Positions 54,107 through 62,862 of a stretch of 64,000 bases of DNA are shown piece after piece; the stretch's first letter is position 1, and each line of letters begins with the position of its first letter. Below the pieces are notes generated by a model. It was not told where the DNA came from, ran no database searches, and worked only from the letters and a program-made list of their open reading frames with translations. Source of the DNA: Brevifilum sp029548365 (GTDB lineage Bacteria; Chloroflexota; Anaerolineae; Anaerolineales; Anaerolineaceae); assembly GCA_035376985.1 (NCBI GenBank), contig DAOSSA010000001.1, positions 124,001-188,000 on the forward strand, written 5' to 3'. The translations under genes were made by a program, and so were the position numbers.

Positions 54107-55843
54107 GTGACTGCTTTAATTCAAATTGAAGACCTCCATTATCGCCCTGTTGCATCCGACCAGGACCCCCCCGAAATTCTGCGTGGCATTGATCTCAGCA
54201 TTGAGGCGGGCTCGCTTGTGGCCATCATCGGAGAAAATGGATCTGGGAAAACAACCCTCCTCAAACACATCAATGGCTTATTCGTTCCCACAAAAGGTCG
54301 GGTCGTTGTCGACGGGCTGGATACCCGGCAAAATGAAAACCGTCCCAGGCTGCAAGCGATAGTGGGAATGGTATTTCAAAACCCAGCCGATCAGATTGTC
54401 GCCTCAACGGTTGCTGAAGACATCGCTTTTGGATTGGAAAATATCAACCTGCCATCTGCAGAGATACAAAAACGTGTGGAAGAACAACTTCAGGCAGTTG
54501 GATTGTTTGATGAAGCAGAACGACCTCCCCATCTTCTTTCAGGGGGTCAAATTCAAAAAGTAGCTCTCGCAGGTGTGCTTGCGCGGCAGCCCCGCGTCAT
54601 TCTGTTTGACGAGCCAACCTCAATGCTTGATCCACTGGCCCGGCAAACCTTCCTGCAGACTGTGCTCAAATTGCGACAGGATGGGATGACCATTGTCTAC
54701 ATCACGCATCACATGGAAGAGACGATTTCTGCTGATCAGATTATCGCAATGCAATTTGGACGCATCATTTTATCCGGAACACCGACGGAGGTATTTACTC
54801 AAGGAGATAAACTACACGAAGCAGGCCTTGAAGTGCCGGGTATTACCCGGATTGCGAAACAATTTCACGCTTTGGGATGGAAAATTCCTGTGCCCGTCCT
54901 TGAGGCACGAATGCTGAAAAATGCGCTCCCCCTTTATCATGGAATAACCCCTGCAATACAACCTCGAAAAAAACCACATGACATTAAATCGACCCGCTCA
55001 CTGATTGATTTTCAGAATGTTCACTATACCTATCTATTAGGCTCACCCCTGGCGCAGCGGGCCCTCAATGGCGTAGATCTCACGATGTCGCAAGCCAGCG
55101 TCCATGGCCTTGCAGGTGCCAACGGGTCTGGAAAGTCAACACTCTTACAGCACATCAATGGGATTTTGAGACCTGATTTGGGAAGTGCCCGTGTGGAAAA
55201 CTTCCTTCTCGATGATCCTCGGACAGCCCTGCTAGATGTTGTTCAACGCGTTGGATTGGTCTTCCAAAATCCAGAGACCCAATTCTTTGAAATTTTTGTT
55301 GGTGATGAAATCGCATATGGCCCCAAGCAGTTTGCCATGCAGGATATAAAAGAGCGTGTCCGCCATGCTATGGAAATGGTTGGCTTGGGTTTTGATGCCT
55401 TTAAAGATCGACGCTTAGAAACTTTGAGCGGTGGCGAGAAGAGAAAAGTAGCCCTGGCTTCCACCCTGGTGCTTGACCAGGATATTTTATTGTTTGATGA
55501 GCCCACCGCTGGTATGGACCCCCGAGCCCGTACTGAGTTAATGGCTTTATTTAGAGCATTGCAGAAAAAAAGGAAAACCCTCATCATTGCCAGCCATCGA
55601 TTGGAAGAAATTGCTGAAATAGCTGATGAACTGTCAATCATGCGATCAGGTAAGGTTGTACTTACAGGTGCCTGCGGTCAGGTGATAACCAGTGCAGTTG
55701 CCTTATCAAACGCGTCTCTCTCACCACCTTTAGCGGTAGATATAGCCAGGGCATTAATCGCACAGCAATGGCCAATTGATATAGAGAAAAGTTATACACC
55801 TGGGCAATTAATGTCATCCATCAAGGATTGTCTCAATGAATAG
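54107..55843 (+). CDS. ECF transporter fused double ATPase (EcfA-EcfA')
   Basis: 578 residues with two complete ABC ATPase domains. First: Walker A GENGSGKTTLLKHI (about 44-57), Q-loop VFQNPADQIVAS, signature LSGGQIQKVALAG, Walker B ILFDEPTSMLD. Second: Walker A GANGSGKSTLLQHI, VFQNPETQFFEI, signature LSGGEKRKVALAS, Walker B LLFDEPTAGMD. The FQNP-x-x-Q pattern is typical of energy-coupling-factor (vitamin/metal) importers. Both halves look active. The start is GTG with a weak ribosome site. It overlaps the EcfT gene by 8 nt. Confidence 0.92.
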   Translation: MTALIQIEDLHYRPVASDQDPPEILRGIDLSIEAGSLVAIIGENGSGKTTLLKHINGLFVPTKGRVVVDGLDTRQNENRPRLQAIVGMVFQNPADQIVASTVAEDIAFGLENINLPSAEIQKRVEEQLQAVGLFDEAERPPHLLSGGQIQKVALAGVLARQPRVILFDEPTSMLDPLARQTFLQTVLKLRQDGMTIVYITHHMEETISADQIIAMQFGRIILSGTPTEVFTQGDKLHEAGLEVPGITRIAKQFHALGWKIPVPVLEARMLKNALPLYHGITPAIQPRKKPHDIKSTRSLIDFQNVHYTYLLGSPLAQRALNGVDLTMSQASVHGLAGANGSGKSTLLQHINGILRPDLGSARVENFLLDDPRTALLDVVQRVGLVFQNPETQFFEIFVGDEIAYGPKQFAMQDIKERVRHAMEMVGLGFDAFKDRRLETLSGGEKRKVALASTLVLDQDILLFDEPTAGMDPRARTELMALFRALQKKRKTLIIASHRLEEIAEIADELSIMRSGKVVLTGACGQVITSAVALSNASLSPPLAVDIARALIAQQWPIDIEKSYTPGQLMSSIKDCLNE

Positions 55844-56660
55844 CCGGTTTGAGTTTTTGGGCAACACAACTATCGGGCAATATATCCCACGTGATTCTCT
55901 GATTCATCGTCTTGATCCTCGTGCCCGGTTGCTCATCTATTTGGCATTGTTCACAGGCATTGTGTTCACCCCCCGCTTTTCGGGTCTTTTGTTGGGCTTG
56001 GGAATTGTGTTATTTCTTTACATTCTGGCCAAAATTCCAGCAAAACCAGGGTGGCAGAGTTTCAGGCGTGCGCTGCCATTTTTATTGATATTAGCAGTTC
56101 TTCAAATTATTCTCGGAACAATCATTGATACCGATGTGATATTGGGAAACGTATTGGGCGTTATCGTCACTCAACGCGCAGCTTTCAACGCTGGCATGCT
56201 GTTAGCGCGGTTTTTTATTATTATCTTTTTGCTAAATGGGTATGCGATGACTCTATCGACCTCACAAGTTACCTCTGCCCTGTTTTATTTACTAAAACCC
56301 CTCGAAAAGCTGCGTTTTCCCATCAACGATCTGACTGCAGTTGTGAAAATAACCATGCGTTTTCTTCCGATGATTGCCCAATCCGCTGAAAAAATAGCGA
56401 AGGCTCAGGCTGCGCGCGGTGGTGATTGGGAACAAAAGGGATTTAACCCCATCCGGCAAGCAAAACGAGTTTTACCCCTGATCGCTCCTTTGATGGTCAA
56501 CAGTCTTAAACGGGCCGAAACGATGGCGTTGGCTATGGAATCTCGCGGCTTTAATGCTGCAATAACGCGCAGTAGTTTTTATACCTTGAAGTTCACGTTA
56601 TTGGATGTAGTCTTTCTTTTGATGGCGCTGCTGATCAGTTTGTTGATGCTGTTGCTATAG
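55836..56660 (+). CDS. ecfT: ECF transporter transmembrane component EcfT
   Basis: 274 residues. Hydrophobic helices at about 30-65, 80-100, 112-140 and 250-273. The cytoplasmic coupling helices include the Ala-Arg-Gly motif AAQAARGGDWE-like (KAQAARGGDW) and SLKRAETMALAMESRGF, the EcfT signature that contacts the two ATPase domains. The start overlaps the ATPase gene, so subunits are made together. With the fused ATPase it forms the energising module. The substrate depends on the S component. Confidence 0.92.
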   Translation: MNSRFEFLGNTTIGQYIPRDSLIHRLDPRARLLIYLALFTGIVFTPRFSGLLLGLGIVLFLYILAKIPAKPGWQSFRRALPFLLILAVLQIILGTIIDTDVILGNVLGVIVTQRAAFNAGMLLARFFIIIFLLNGYAMTLSTSQVTSALFYLLKPLEKLRFPINDLTAVVKITMRFLPMIAQSAEKIAKAQAARGGDWEQKGFNPIRQAKRVLPLIAPLMVNSLKRAETMALAMESRGFNAAITRSSFYTLKFTLLDVVFLLMALLISLLMLLL

Positions 56661-56670
56661 CTTTAAAAAG

Positions 56671-57231
56671 CTAAAACGATGAACCTTGCCTGTCCCTACG
56701 ACTTTCAATTTGTTGCCAGATGCTGACAACGCTTACCACCAAAATTGACGCAGCAACTGCCTCAAGCAGCCCATTGCTCAATATTATTGGCGGGATGGCA
56801 ATCCATGGTATCAAGCCTAAAGCGCCAATCATAGATAAAACAAGGGCGGTGTTGACCAGGCTGCCAGCGACCCCTGAGGTAATCAATGCAGGAATTGGCC
56901 AGCGTTTCAGTGCGCGGTAAACCAACCAGGATATTGGTCCGATAAACAGGCGCGGTACAACTGAAATCAGAGGATTGGTGAACCAAACATCAGTAGGCCC
57001 TGTTGGTGCTACGGCGGCCTGGATCAGGCTGAAGATGCCAAAGATCAGGCCAATGGCAAAGCCGACAACGGGACCTTCCAGTACAGCGCCGATAATAACC
57101 GGTACGTGCATGATCGTCAGTGACACTCCTGAAAACCACGGGATAAATCCTAAACGAGTGATCCCTAAGAAGATGGAAATGGCGCTTAATACGCCAGTGA
57201 TAACAATTTTTCGCGTTCGATCCTGTACCAT
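56671..57231 (-). CDS. ECF transporter S component (substrate-binding membrane protein)
   Basis: 186 residues with six or so membrane helices. The N-terminal region (RKIVITGVLSAISIFLGITR) has the small-residue helix that docks on EcfT, and the segment LTIMHVPVIIGAVLEGPVVG is typical of ECF_trnsprt S components. Vitamin specificity cannot be read: folate, pantothenate and other substrates share this group. It is convergent with ecfT (10 nt between stops) and not in the same operon, so it may be regulated apart from its module. Confidence 0.87.
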   Translation of the reverse strand: MVQDRTRKIVITGVLSAISIFLGITRLGFIPWFSGVSLTIMHVPVIIGAVLEGPVVGFAIGLIFGIFSLIQAAVAPTGPTDVWFTNPLISVVPRLFIGPISWLVYRALKRWPIPALITSGVAGSLVNTALVLSMIGALGLIPWIAIPPIILSNGLLEAVAASILVVSVVSIWQQIESRRDRQGSSF

Positions 57232-57308
57232 TTCGTATAATCTTTCAAGTTATTATAATATTTTTAATTGCATGCAAATAATTGGCCGTTCTACAGATTC
57301 GAAGCGTA

Positions 57309-58451
57309 CTACTTTTTTATAAAAGATGTAAGCTTTCCAATAATTGCTTCTTTTTGGATCTGGCTATCCAATGTGCTGGCAGTAGGATAGATTTTCCCGA
57401 AATTTTCTCGCAAAACCATGTTGATTGCATTTTCAGGACAGTGACTGGCACACAGACCACACCCTATGCACAAGTCTACATCGAAAGACAGTTGACCTTC
57501 CACGTCTGTAAGAGCATTCACGTAACAATAATCAACGCAAATCAAACAATTAGTGCAAACTTCCCACTCGATCACAGCGTGGAACCTCGAGGGTTGTGAG
57601 ACATTTTTCAAACCCCTTTTCATCGCTCCCAAAATTGGGCAGCAACAAGGACAGCAATTACACATAAAATTGATTTCACCTTCAGCATTGTTGACGTTGT
57701 GTACCAGGCCAGCTGCTTCGCTGCGTCTGACAATTTCAAGGGCTTCTTCTACAGAAATTTCACGAGCAACGCCAACTTCTATCAGGTTTCGACCGGCTTC
57801 ATTGAATAAAAAGCAGGTTTCTTTTTCATGATCGCAGGGCTCACCAGCCATCTCCTTGGAAAGCCGACAATAACATTCAGCCAGTGCAATTGTGGAAGAC
57901 TTTCGCAGCAATTCAGTTACGAAATCATAAGGGACTGCTTGTTGTGTGTCCTGAATGGTTTCATTGATGATAATTTTATCGCCCTTTTCTGGGGGGTAAA
58001 TGCTTTCTTCTGTTGCTAATACCCTGGCGTAAGGTGTTTTTGTTGGCAGCTTATAAGTTGAAACTTCGGCCAAGTCCATCCAATACTTGGCGTACCGTTT
58101 TCCCAAAGCGGTTCCTTTCTTTTTCCGCACTTGATTTTCACCGACAAACGCACCAAAAACCCTGGCAAAACTATCTTCCCCTTCACCTCGGTGGCGTTCA
58201 ATGAAGGATTCTTTGATCAGCAGGGTCATGTGTTTATTTATTTCAATGTCAGAAAACCCTTTGCGTTTTGCTTTTTTCAGGAGTTGAGACTCCTTGATCT
58301 CGCCAAAAAGGGGTAGGAGAAAATAAAAATTGACGGTTTCCTCGGTCAGAGTCTGTTTAAAGGCAGTAATCAAGTTATTTCGGTCGGGAACTTCACCGAG
58401 TTGCAGACTGAAAGAATCGCACAATCTTTCATACACATCTTTTTTCGCCAT
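57309..58451 (-). CDS. Cys-rich dicluster ferredoxin-domain protein
   Basis: 380 residues from the ATG at 58451 (GAAAGG upstream). The C-terminus has two [4Fe-4S] motifs, CTNCLICVDYC and CIGCGLCASHC. Before them are an unusual cysteine cluster NFMCNCCPCCCPI and a region with ECYCRLSKEM and CDHEKETC, which could hold an additional metal centre. The N-terminal 120 residues are helical with a winged-helix look (LKKAKRKGFSDIEINKHMTL). Probably a soluble electron carrier or redox sensor. It diverges from the NifX-like gene. Confidence 0.82.
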   Translation of the reverse strand: MAKKDVYERLCDSFSLQLGEVPDRNNLITAFKQTLTEETVNFYFLLPLFGEIKESQLLKKAKRKGFSDIEINKHMTLLIKESFIERHRGEGEDSFARVFGAFVGENQVRKKKGTALGKRYAKYWMDLAEVSTYKLPTKTPYARVLATEESIYPPEKGDKIIINETIQDTQQAVPYDFVTELLRKSSTIALAECYCRLSKEMAGEPCDHEKETCFLFNEAGRNLIEVGVAREISVEEALEIVRRSEAAGLVHNVNNAEGEINFMCNCCPCCCPILGAMKRGLKNVSQPSRFHAVIEWEVCTNCLICVDYCYVNALTDVEGQLSFDVDLCIGCGLCASHCPENAINMVLRENFGKIYPTASTLDSQIQKEAIIGKLTSFIKK

Positions 58452-58488
58452 TGGAAAGCCTTTCTCTAAGTTTTTATGCCTTGTTACC

Positions 58489-58494
58489 ATTATA
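58489..58494 (-). promoter_or_regulatory. -10 box of the ferredoxin-domain gene
   Basis: TATAAT on the minus strand, 37 nt before the ATG at 58451. No TTGACA-like hexamer at the expected distance. Confidence 0.35.
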
Positions 58495-58638
58495 CACGAC
58501 ACGATCTTGATCTGGCATGATTATGGGACATCATCAGGTACACCCTGTATGAATTTGATGATAAAATATAGGGGACGTATTAAAATGAAGCCTTCTTGAA
58601 TTTGTTTCTGAAGGCAAATTAGGTGTCGGAGGAATTTA

Positions 58639-59034
58639 ATGAAAATTGCATTTATTACAGACGATGGAAAAACCATCAGTCAACATTTCGGTCGAGCGCC
58701 ATACTACTTCGTCGTTGAGGTAGAAGATGGTGTTATCCAACATCAGGAAATGCGCGAGAAATTAGGGCATCAACAATTTACTGACCATGAGCACCAACAT
58801 CACGATGGTCAGGGCAGCGGCATGGATGCAGCGTCACATGACAAGCACAATCGAATGTCACAGGCGATTAGCGATTGTGAGGTATTAATTTGCGGCGGAA
58901 TGGGCATGGGCGCTTATCAGAGCATGCAAACCTTTGGGATCACCCCGCTGGTTACGCAAATTCGTGATATTGAGGCAGCCCTTCAAGCGTATCTTTCTGG
59001 TGATCTGCAAGATGAGACGCATTTATTGCACTGA
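58639..59034 (+). CDS. NifX/NifB-type dinitrogenase cofactor-binding family protein, His-rich insert
   Basis: 131 residues of the small PF02579 fold: MKIAFITDDGKTISQHFGRAP at the start, then ICGGMGMGAYQSMQTFGI. A histidine-rich insert (HEHQHHDG, then SHDKHNR; about 52-75) interrupts the fold and could bind metal. No nitrogenase genes are present, so a role in Fe-S or molybdenum cofactor handling is more likely than nitrogen fixation; the divergent ferredoxin and the molybdenum enzyme 5 kb away fit that, though only loosely. GGAGG precedes the ATG. Confidence 0.88.
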   Translation: MKIAFITDDGKTISQHFGRAPYYFVVEVEDGVIQHQEMREKLGHQQFTDHEHQHHDGQGSGMDAASHDKHNRMSQAISDCEVLICGGMGMGAYQSMQTFGITPLVTQIRDIEAALQAYLSGDLQDETHLLH

Positions 59035-59057
59035 TTCAACCGGTCTGTGAAACCATT

Positions 59058-59089
59058 AAGCCTGTGGTCATATGAACGCAGGCTTTTTT
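59058..59089 (+). terminator. terminator of the NifX-like gene
   Basis: 7-bp stem AAGCCTG/CAGGCTT (59058-59064 with 59079-59085) followed by a T-run. It lies 23 nt after the stop. Confidence 0.7.
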
Positions 59090-59205
59090 ATTACCTGTTA
59101 GCTTGCTTTAGCACCAATTGAAAATTTTTGAAAATTTAAATGGTAAAATAATTCAAGCAGAGTCTGGTTGTCGCAGTCTTACCTGTTTTGATTATTGTAG
59201 GCGTT

Positions 59206-60261
59206 ATGAAACAAAACAAAATAATTCCAATTGATCATGATCAGCGACGGATATCCTTACAAACCCGTGATCAAAGAGCCGCCAGCAAAAACCCGGTCGT
59301 CTCATACCTGGCCAGTCTTAATAGTAAAGATAGCCGGCGCGTACAGAAGGCTGCATTGGACCAAATCGCCAGTGCTTTAACAAACGCTCAAATTGAGGAT
59401 AGCCTGGATTTTCCCTGGGAACAACTGGATTACGGCGCAGTAACTGCGGTCAAAGCGTGGCTGAACGCACGATACGCGCCTGCAACGGTGAACCGATATC
59501 TGTGCGCTATTCGGCGTGTGCTGAAAGAAGCCTGGCGTCATAATTTAATCAGCGCCGAAGCCTATCAACGTGCTGCAGATGTTCGTTCAGTTTCTGCCCA
59601 ACGCCTTCCATCCGGGCGCGAATTAGATACTGAAGAAATAAAACGCCTGATCCTGGTTTGCCTGGAGGATGATAAAAACCCAAACCTTGGCCTGCGCGAC
59701 GCAGCAATTATCAGCTTGATGTACTCTTCAGGGCTGCGACGTGCTGAAGTTGTAACTCTTGACCTTGAGGACTTCGATTCCAAACAGCAGCAATTACGCG
59801 TGATTGGCAAACGCAATAAGGAACGCTTTGCATTTCTTGCCAGCGGCGCTGTTCGGGCAATACAGAAGTGGATTGAAGTACGAGGCACAGAACCGGGACC
59901 GCTATTCTATGCAGTCAATAAATCCGGGAAGATCGTAAGTCACAGAAAAGAACGACAGTCAGCAGCCCAAAAACAACAGGGCACGGCTCAAAATCAAATT
60001 GTCGCCCGTTTGAGCGACCAGACGATTTACCACCTGATTGAAAAACGGTCCCTGCAGGCTGGCCTGGTCAAAAAAACCACCCCACACGATATGCGGCGCA
60101 CCTTCGTGAGCGATCTTCTCGATGTCGGGGTGGATCTTTCCACGGTTTCAAAAATGGCGGGGCATGAAAACCCAAATACAACCATGCGCTATGATCGCCG
60201 CCCCACGCGCGTGATGCAAGACGCAGCAGAAAAGCTGGATATTCCCTATCCTGAAGATTGA
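59206..60261 (+). CDS. tyrosine recombinase (XerC/D or phage-integrase type)
   Basis: 351 residues from the ATG at 59206; an in-frame TTG at 59188 is weaker. N-terminal SAM-like core-binding domain (about 35-125; TAVKAWLNARYAPATVNRYL), then the catalytic domain with Arg in SSGLRRAEVVTL (about 177), Lys in VIGKRNKER, HxxR in TPHDMRRTF (about 293), His in AGHENP and Tyr in MRYDRRP (about 328). All catalytic residues are kept. There is no excisionase or phage gene nearby and no repeats were recognised at its borders, so it may be a housekeeping dimer resolvase or an orphan integrase. Confidence 0.9.
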   Translation: MKQNKIIPIDHDQRRISLQTRDQRAASKNPVVSYLASLNSKDSRRVQKAALDQIASALTNAQIEDSLDFPWEQLDYGAVTAVKAWLNARYAPATVNRYLCAIRRVLKEAWRHNLISAEAYQRAADVRSVSAQRLPSGRELDTEEIKRLILVCLEDDKNPNLGLRDAAIISLMYSSGLRRAEVVTLDLEDFDSKQQQLRVIGKRNKERFAFLASGAVRAIQKWIEVRGTEPGPLFYAVNKSGKIVSHRKERQSAAQKQQGTAQNQIVARLSDQTIYHLIEKRSLQAGLVKKTTPHDMRRTFVSDLLDVGVDLSTVSKMAGHENPNTTMRYDRRPTRVMQDAAEKLDIPYPED

Positions 60262-60440
60262 TAAAATCAAATCACCTACGAGTCCCAAGAATGGCTTGTG
60301 CAAATTACGGTCGTTCTGGTCGCTATAATATGCAAGTCCGCTGTTTTAGGGAATCATTTCAATCAACCGGTATGCAATATCAATTAACGCCCTCCTGTCA
60401 TCATTATCAGGAAAATAGCATTCTTTTTTTACTCCGGTGT

Positions 60441-60490
60441 TATACTTATACGATCAATAAAACCATCTATTGGGATGGTATATGGATGGT
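60441..60490 (+). promoter_or_regulatory. promoter and probable autoregulatory operator of the RHH gene
   Basis: TATACT at 60441-60446 is followed by ACCATC (60462), GATGGT (60474) and GATGGT (60485). The first two form an inverted repeat, and the two GATGGT copies are 11 bp apart, one helical turn. The sites lie between the -10 and the ribosome site AAGGAGG, where a bound ribbon-helix-helix protein would block transcription. Confidence 0.45.
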
Positions 60491-60503
60491 AAGGAGGCTA
60501 ATG

Positions 60504-60890
60504 ATGTCGGAAACTGAAAAGATAACGATTAACATCGGCAGCGTGGATTTAGGCAGGATTGATTTGCTCGTTCAGGAAGGTTTTTATTCCAGCCGGTCAG
60601 ATTTTGTCCGTACTGCCATTCGGAACCAGCTCGAACGGCAAAAGAATGCGGTCGATTCGATTACTTCACGAAAATCAATGGTTATTGGCACATTGAGTTT
60701 CACGCGATATGAATTAGAGCAAAAACGCGATGAAAATGAGATGATCAATGTGAAAGTCATCGGGATGTTAATTCTCACCGATGATGTGACTCCCCAATTG
60801 GCTCTGGATACGATCCAATCTCTGACAGTGCGCGGCGTTTTTAAAGCACCGGATGACGTCAAAGAAGCGCTTGCCGACCGGTTGCATTGA
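60504..60890 (+). CDS. ribbon-helix-helix (CopG-like) transcriptional regulator
   Basis: 128 residues. The N-terminal RHH domain (about 6-45; EKITINIGSVDLGRIDLLVQ then YSSRSDFVRTAIRNQLE) has the beta-strand plus G-x-S-R-S-x-F turn of the family. The C-terminal 80 residues form an extra domain of unknown type (MINVKVIGMLILTDDVTP, then IQSLTVRGVFKAPDDVKEAL). It is not clearly an ACT domain, and the His/Cys pattern of NikR is missing. Start: ATG at 60504 with AAGGAGG 6 nt upstream (ATG at 60501 is 3 nt away). No toxin gene follows, so it is not an evident antitoxin. Confidence 0.82.
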   Translation: MSETEKITINIGSVDLGRIDLLVQEGFYSSRSDFVRTAIRNQLERQKNAVDSITSRKSMVIGTLSFTRYELEQKRDENEMINVKVIGMLILTDDVTPQLALDTIQSLTVRGVFKAPDDVKEALADRLH

Positions 60891-60978
60891 TTTTATTTAT
60901 TATTTAGCATATTCCTGGTATGATTGAGGGAGTGTTAGATAATCATCTACTGATTATGTTTTTACAAACGGAGGAATT

Positions 60979-62799
60979 GTGATAGAAAAAAACTTACTGC
61001 CACTTCGGTCTGAAGTCCCGCTTCATGAAACCTGGAACCTGGAGAATATTTTTCCTGACGTTCAATCCTGGGAGAAGGCCAGGGACACTGTTCTTAATCA
61101 AATCCCAGCGCTTGTCACTTACAAAGGACAATTGTCACAAGGGCCGAAAACTCTGGCAGCCTTTCTCGAACAATACGAAACGTCCATGCGCCTGGCTTCA
61201 AAGGTGATGGTCTATGGAATGCTGGCCTCTTCTGTTGACACCCAAGACCAGAACGCCCAGGCAATGGCAGGACAGGGTCAAACCGCGTTTGTCCGTTTAC
61301 TTGCTGCAACAGCTTTTTTAAACCCGGAGTTAACAGCAATTGGATTTGATCAATTGCGAGAATGGATCAAAAAAGATCAGCGCCTTGCACACCTTGATCA
61401 TTTTATTGATGAATTAGAACGGAAAAAGGACCATGTGCGCACAGATGATGTTGAAGAGGTTTTGGCTCTCTCGGGGGAGCCATTGGGTTTATTTTCCCGT
61501 GCGTATAACGCTGTAACCAATGCTGATCTTGTTTTCAAGGATGCCGTTGATGAAAAAGGCGCTACAAAGGAAGTCGGTCAGAGCAGTATTGACAGCTTGA
61601 TCACCGATACTGATCGTAATATTCGCAAAACCAGTTACGAGAATTATGCTCAGAGTTACATTGATTTTAAAAATACCTTAGCTTCACTTCAAATAGGCGG
61701 TATACAACGCGATATTTTCAACGCCCGTGCTCGTCTTTACCCTTCCTCTTTAGAAGCGTCTTTGAGTGCCAATCATATCCCTTCGGCTGTATTTTATGCA
61801 TTGATCGACACGTTTCAAAGTAACCTCCCCACCTGGCACCGTTACTGGAGAATACGTAAGAAAGCCCTGGGTTATGATCAGCTTCACGTTCACGATATAA
61901 AAGCCCCGCTTTCACAAAAGTCACCACAAATCCCCTTTGAACAGGCCATAGAATGGATTTGCGAGGGCATGGCGCCCTTAGGCACTGAATATGTCGAAAT
62001 ACTGCGGAAAGGCGCCTTAGAAGACCGCTGGGTGGATCGTGCTCTGAACAAGGGTAAACGGCAGGGCGCATTTTCCAGCGGTGTTTATGATACCAACCCG
62101 TTTATCATGATGAGTTACGCCGATAATGTCTTCAGCATGAGCACACTGGCTCATGAACTTGGACATTCAATGCACTCGTACTATACGCGCAGATCTCAAC
62201 CCTTTGTTTACAGCCGCTACTCTCTGTTTGTAGCGGAAGTTGCCAGCAATTTCAACCAGGCAATGGTGCGTGACTATATGTTTGATACGCAAACTGACTC
62301 CAAATTCCAACTGGCATTGATTGAAGAAGCTATGTCTAATTTCCATCGTTACTTCTTTATTATGCCAACGCTGGCTCGATGGGAACTGGAAATGCATCAG
62401 AGGGCAGAAGCTGGAAAACCCCTGACAGCGGAAATCATGTCCACTGTTTGTGCAGATTACTTTGCAGAAGGGTACGGAGAGGATGTGGTTTTTGACAGGG
62501 ATCAAATTGGCATTACCTGGGCCCAGTTCCAGCATATGTACATGAATTTCTATGTCTATAATTACGCTACGGGCATTTCTGCTGCTCACGCCCTGGTGAA
62601 CGGCATTCAACAAGGTGGCCAGGAAGAAGTCGATCGCTACCTGAAATTTATCAGCGCTGGAAGCTCTCTTTATCCCTTAGATGGGCTTAAAATGGCCGGT
62701 GTCGATATGACCAGCCCTGAACCCGTTGACAAAGCCTTTGAAGCCATGGCACGTTATGTTGATCGTTTGGAAGAACTTGTGGAAACAGACCAGATTTAG
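60979..62799 (+). CDS. pepF: oligoendopeptidase F (M3B family)
   Basis: Cytoplasmic zinc metallopeptidase that cuts peptides of about 7-17 residues. 606 residues, usual length. The zinc site is LAHELGHSMHS (His392, Glu393, His396), with the distal ligand Glu in the following helix (VAEVASNF). N-terminal oligoendopeptidase domain about 110-185, catalytic M3 domain about 200-590, ending with GISAAHALVNGI and the conserved Tyr region. GTG start with GGAGGAATT upstream. It is monocistronic and ends at a strong terminator. Confidence 0.94.
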   Translation: MIEKNLLPLRSEVPLHETWNLENIFPDVQSWEKARDTVLNQIPALVTYKGQLSQGPKTLAAFLEQYETSMRLASKVMVYGMLASSVDTQDQNAQAMAGQGQTAFVRLLAATAFLNPELTAIGFDQLREWIKKDQRLAHLDHFIDELERKKDHVRTDDVEEVLALSGEPLGLFSRAYNAVTNADLVFKDAVDEKGATKEVGQSSIDSLITDTDRNIRKTSYENYAQSYIDFKNTLASLQIGGIQRDIFNARARLYPSSLEASLSANHIPSAVFYALIDTFQSNLPTWHRYWRIRKKALGYDQLHVHDIKAPLSQKSPQIPFEQAIEWICEGMAPLGTEYVEILRKGALEDRWVDRALNKGKRQGAFSSGVYDTNPFIMMSYADNVFSMSTLAHELGHSMHSYYTRRSQPFVYSRYSLFVAEVASNFNQAMVRDYMFDTQTDSKFQLALIEEAMSNFHRYFFIMPTLARWELEMHQRAEAGKPLTAEIMSTVCADYFAEGYGEDVVFDRDQIGITWAQFQHMYMNFYVYNYATGISAAHALVNGIQQGGQEEVDRYLKFISAGSSLYPLDGLKMAGVDMTSPEPVDKAFEAMARYVDRLEELVETDQI

Positions 62800-62820
62800 C
62801 GTGAAATTCGATGGAAAACA

Positions 62821-62846
62821 AAAAAGCGCCCACTTGGGCGCTTTTT
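62821..62846. terminator. strong bidirectional terminator
   Basis: Perfect 11-bp stem AAAAAGCGCCC/GGGCGCTTTTT with 4-nt loop. A flanks on one side and T flanks on the other let it stop both pepF and the convergent SDR gene. Confidence 0.9.
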
Positions 62847-62862
62847 TAGTATCTTTACGCAT

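Noticed and set aside
58639..59034. Evidence for nitrogen fixation
   Set aside because: A NifX/NifB-type domain alone is common in non-fixing bacteria, and no nif structural genes are present.
59206..60890. Integrative element or toxin-antitoxin system
   Set aside because: No attachment repeats, cargo, excisionase or toxin gene seen next to the recombinase or the RHH gene.
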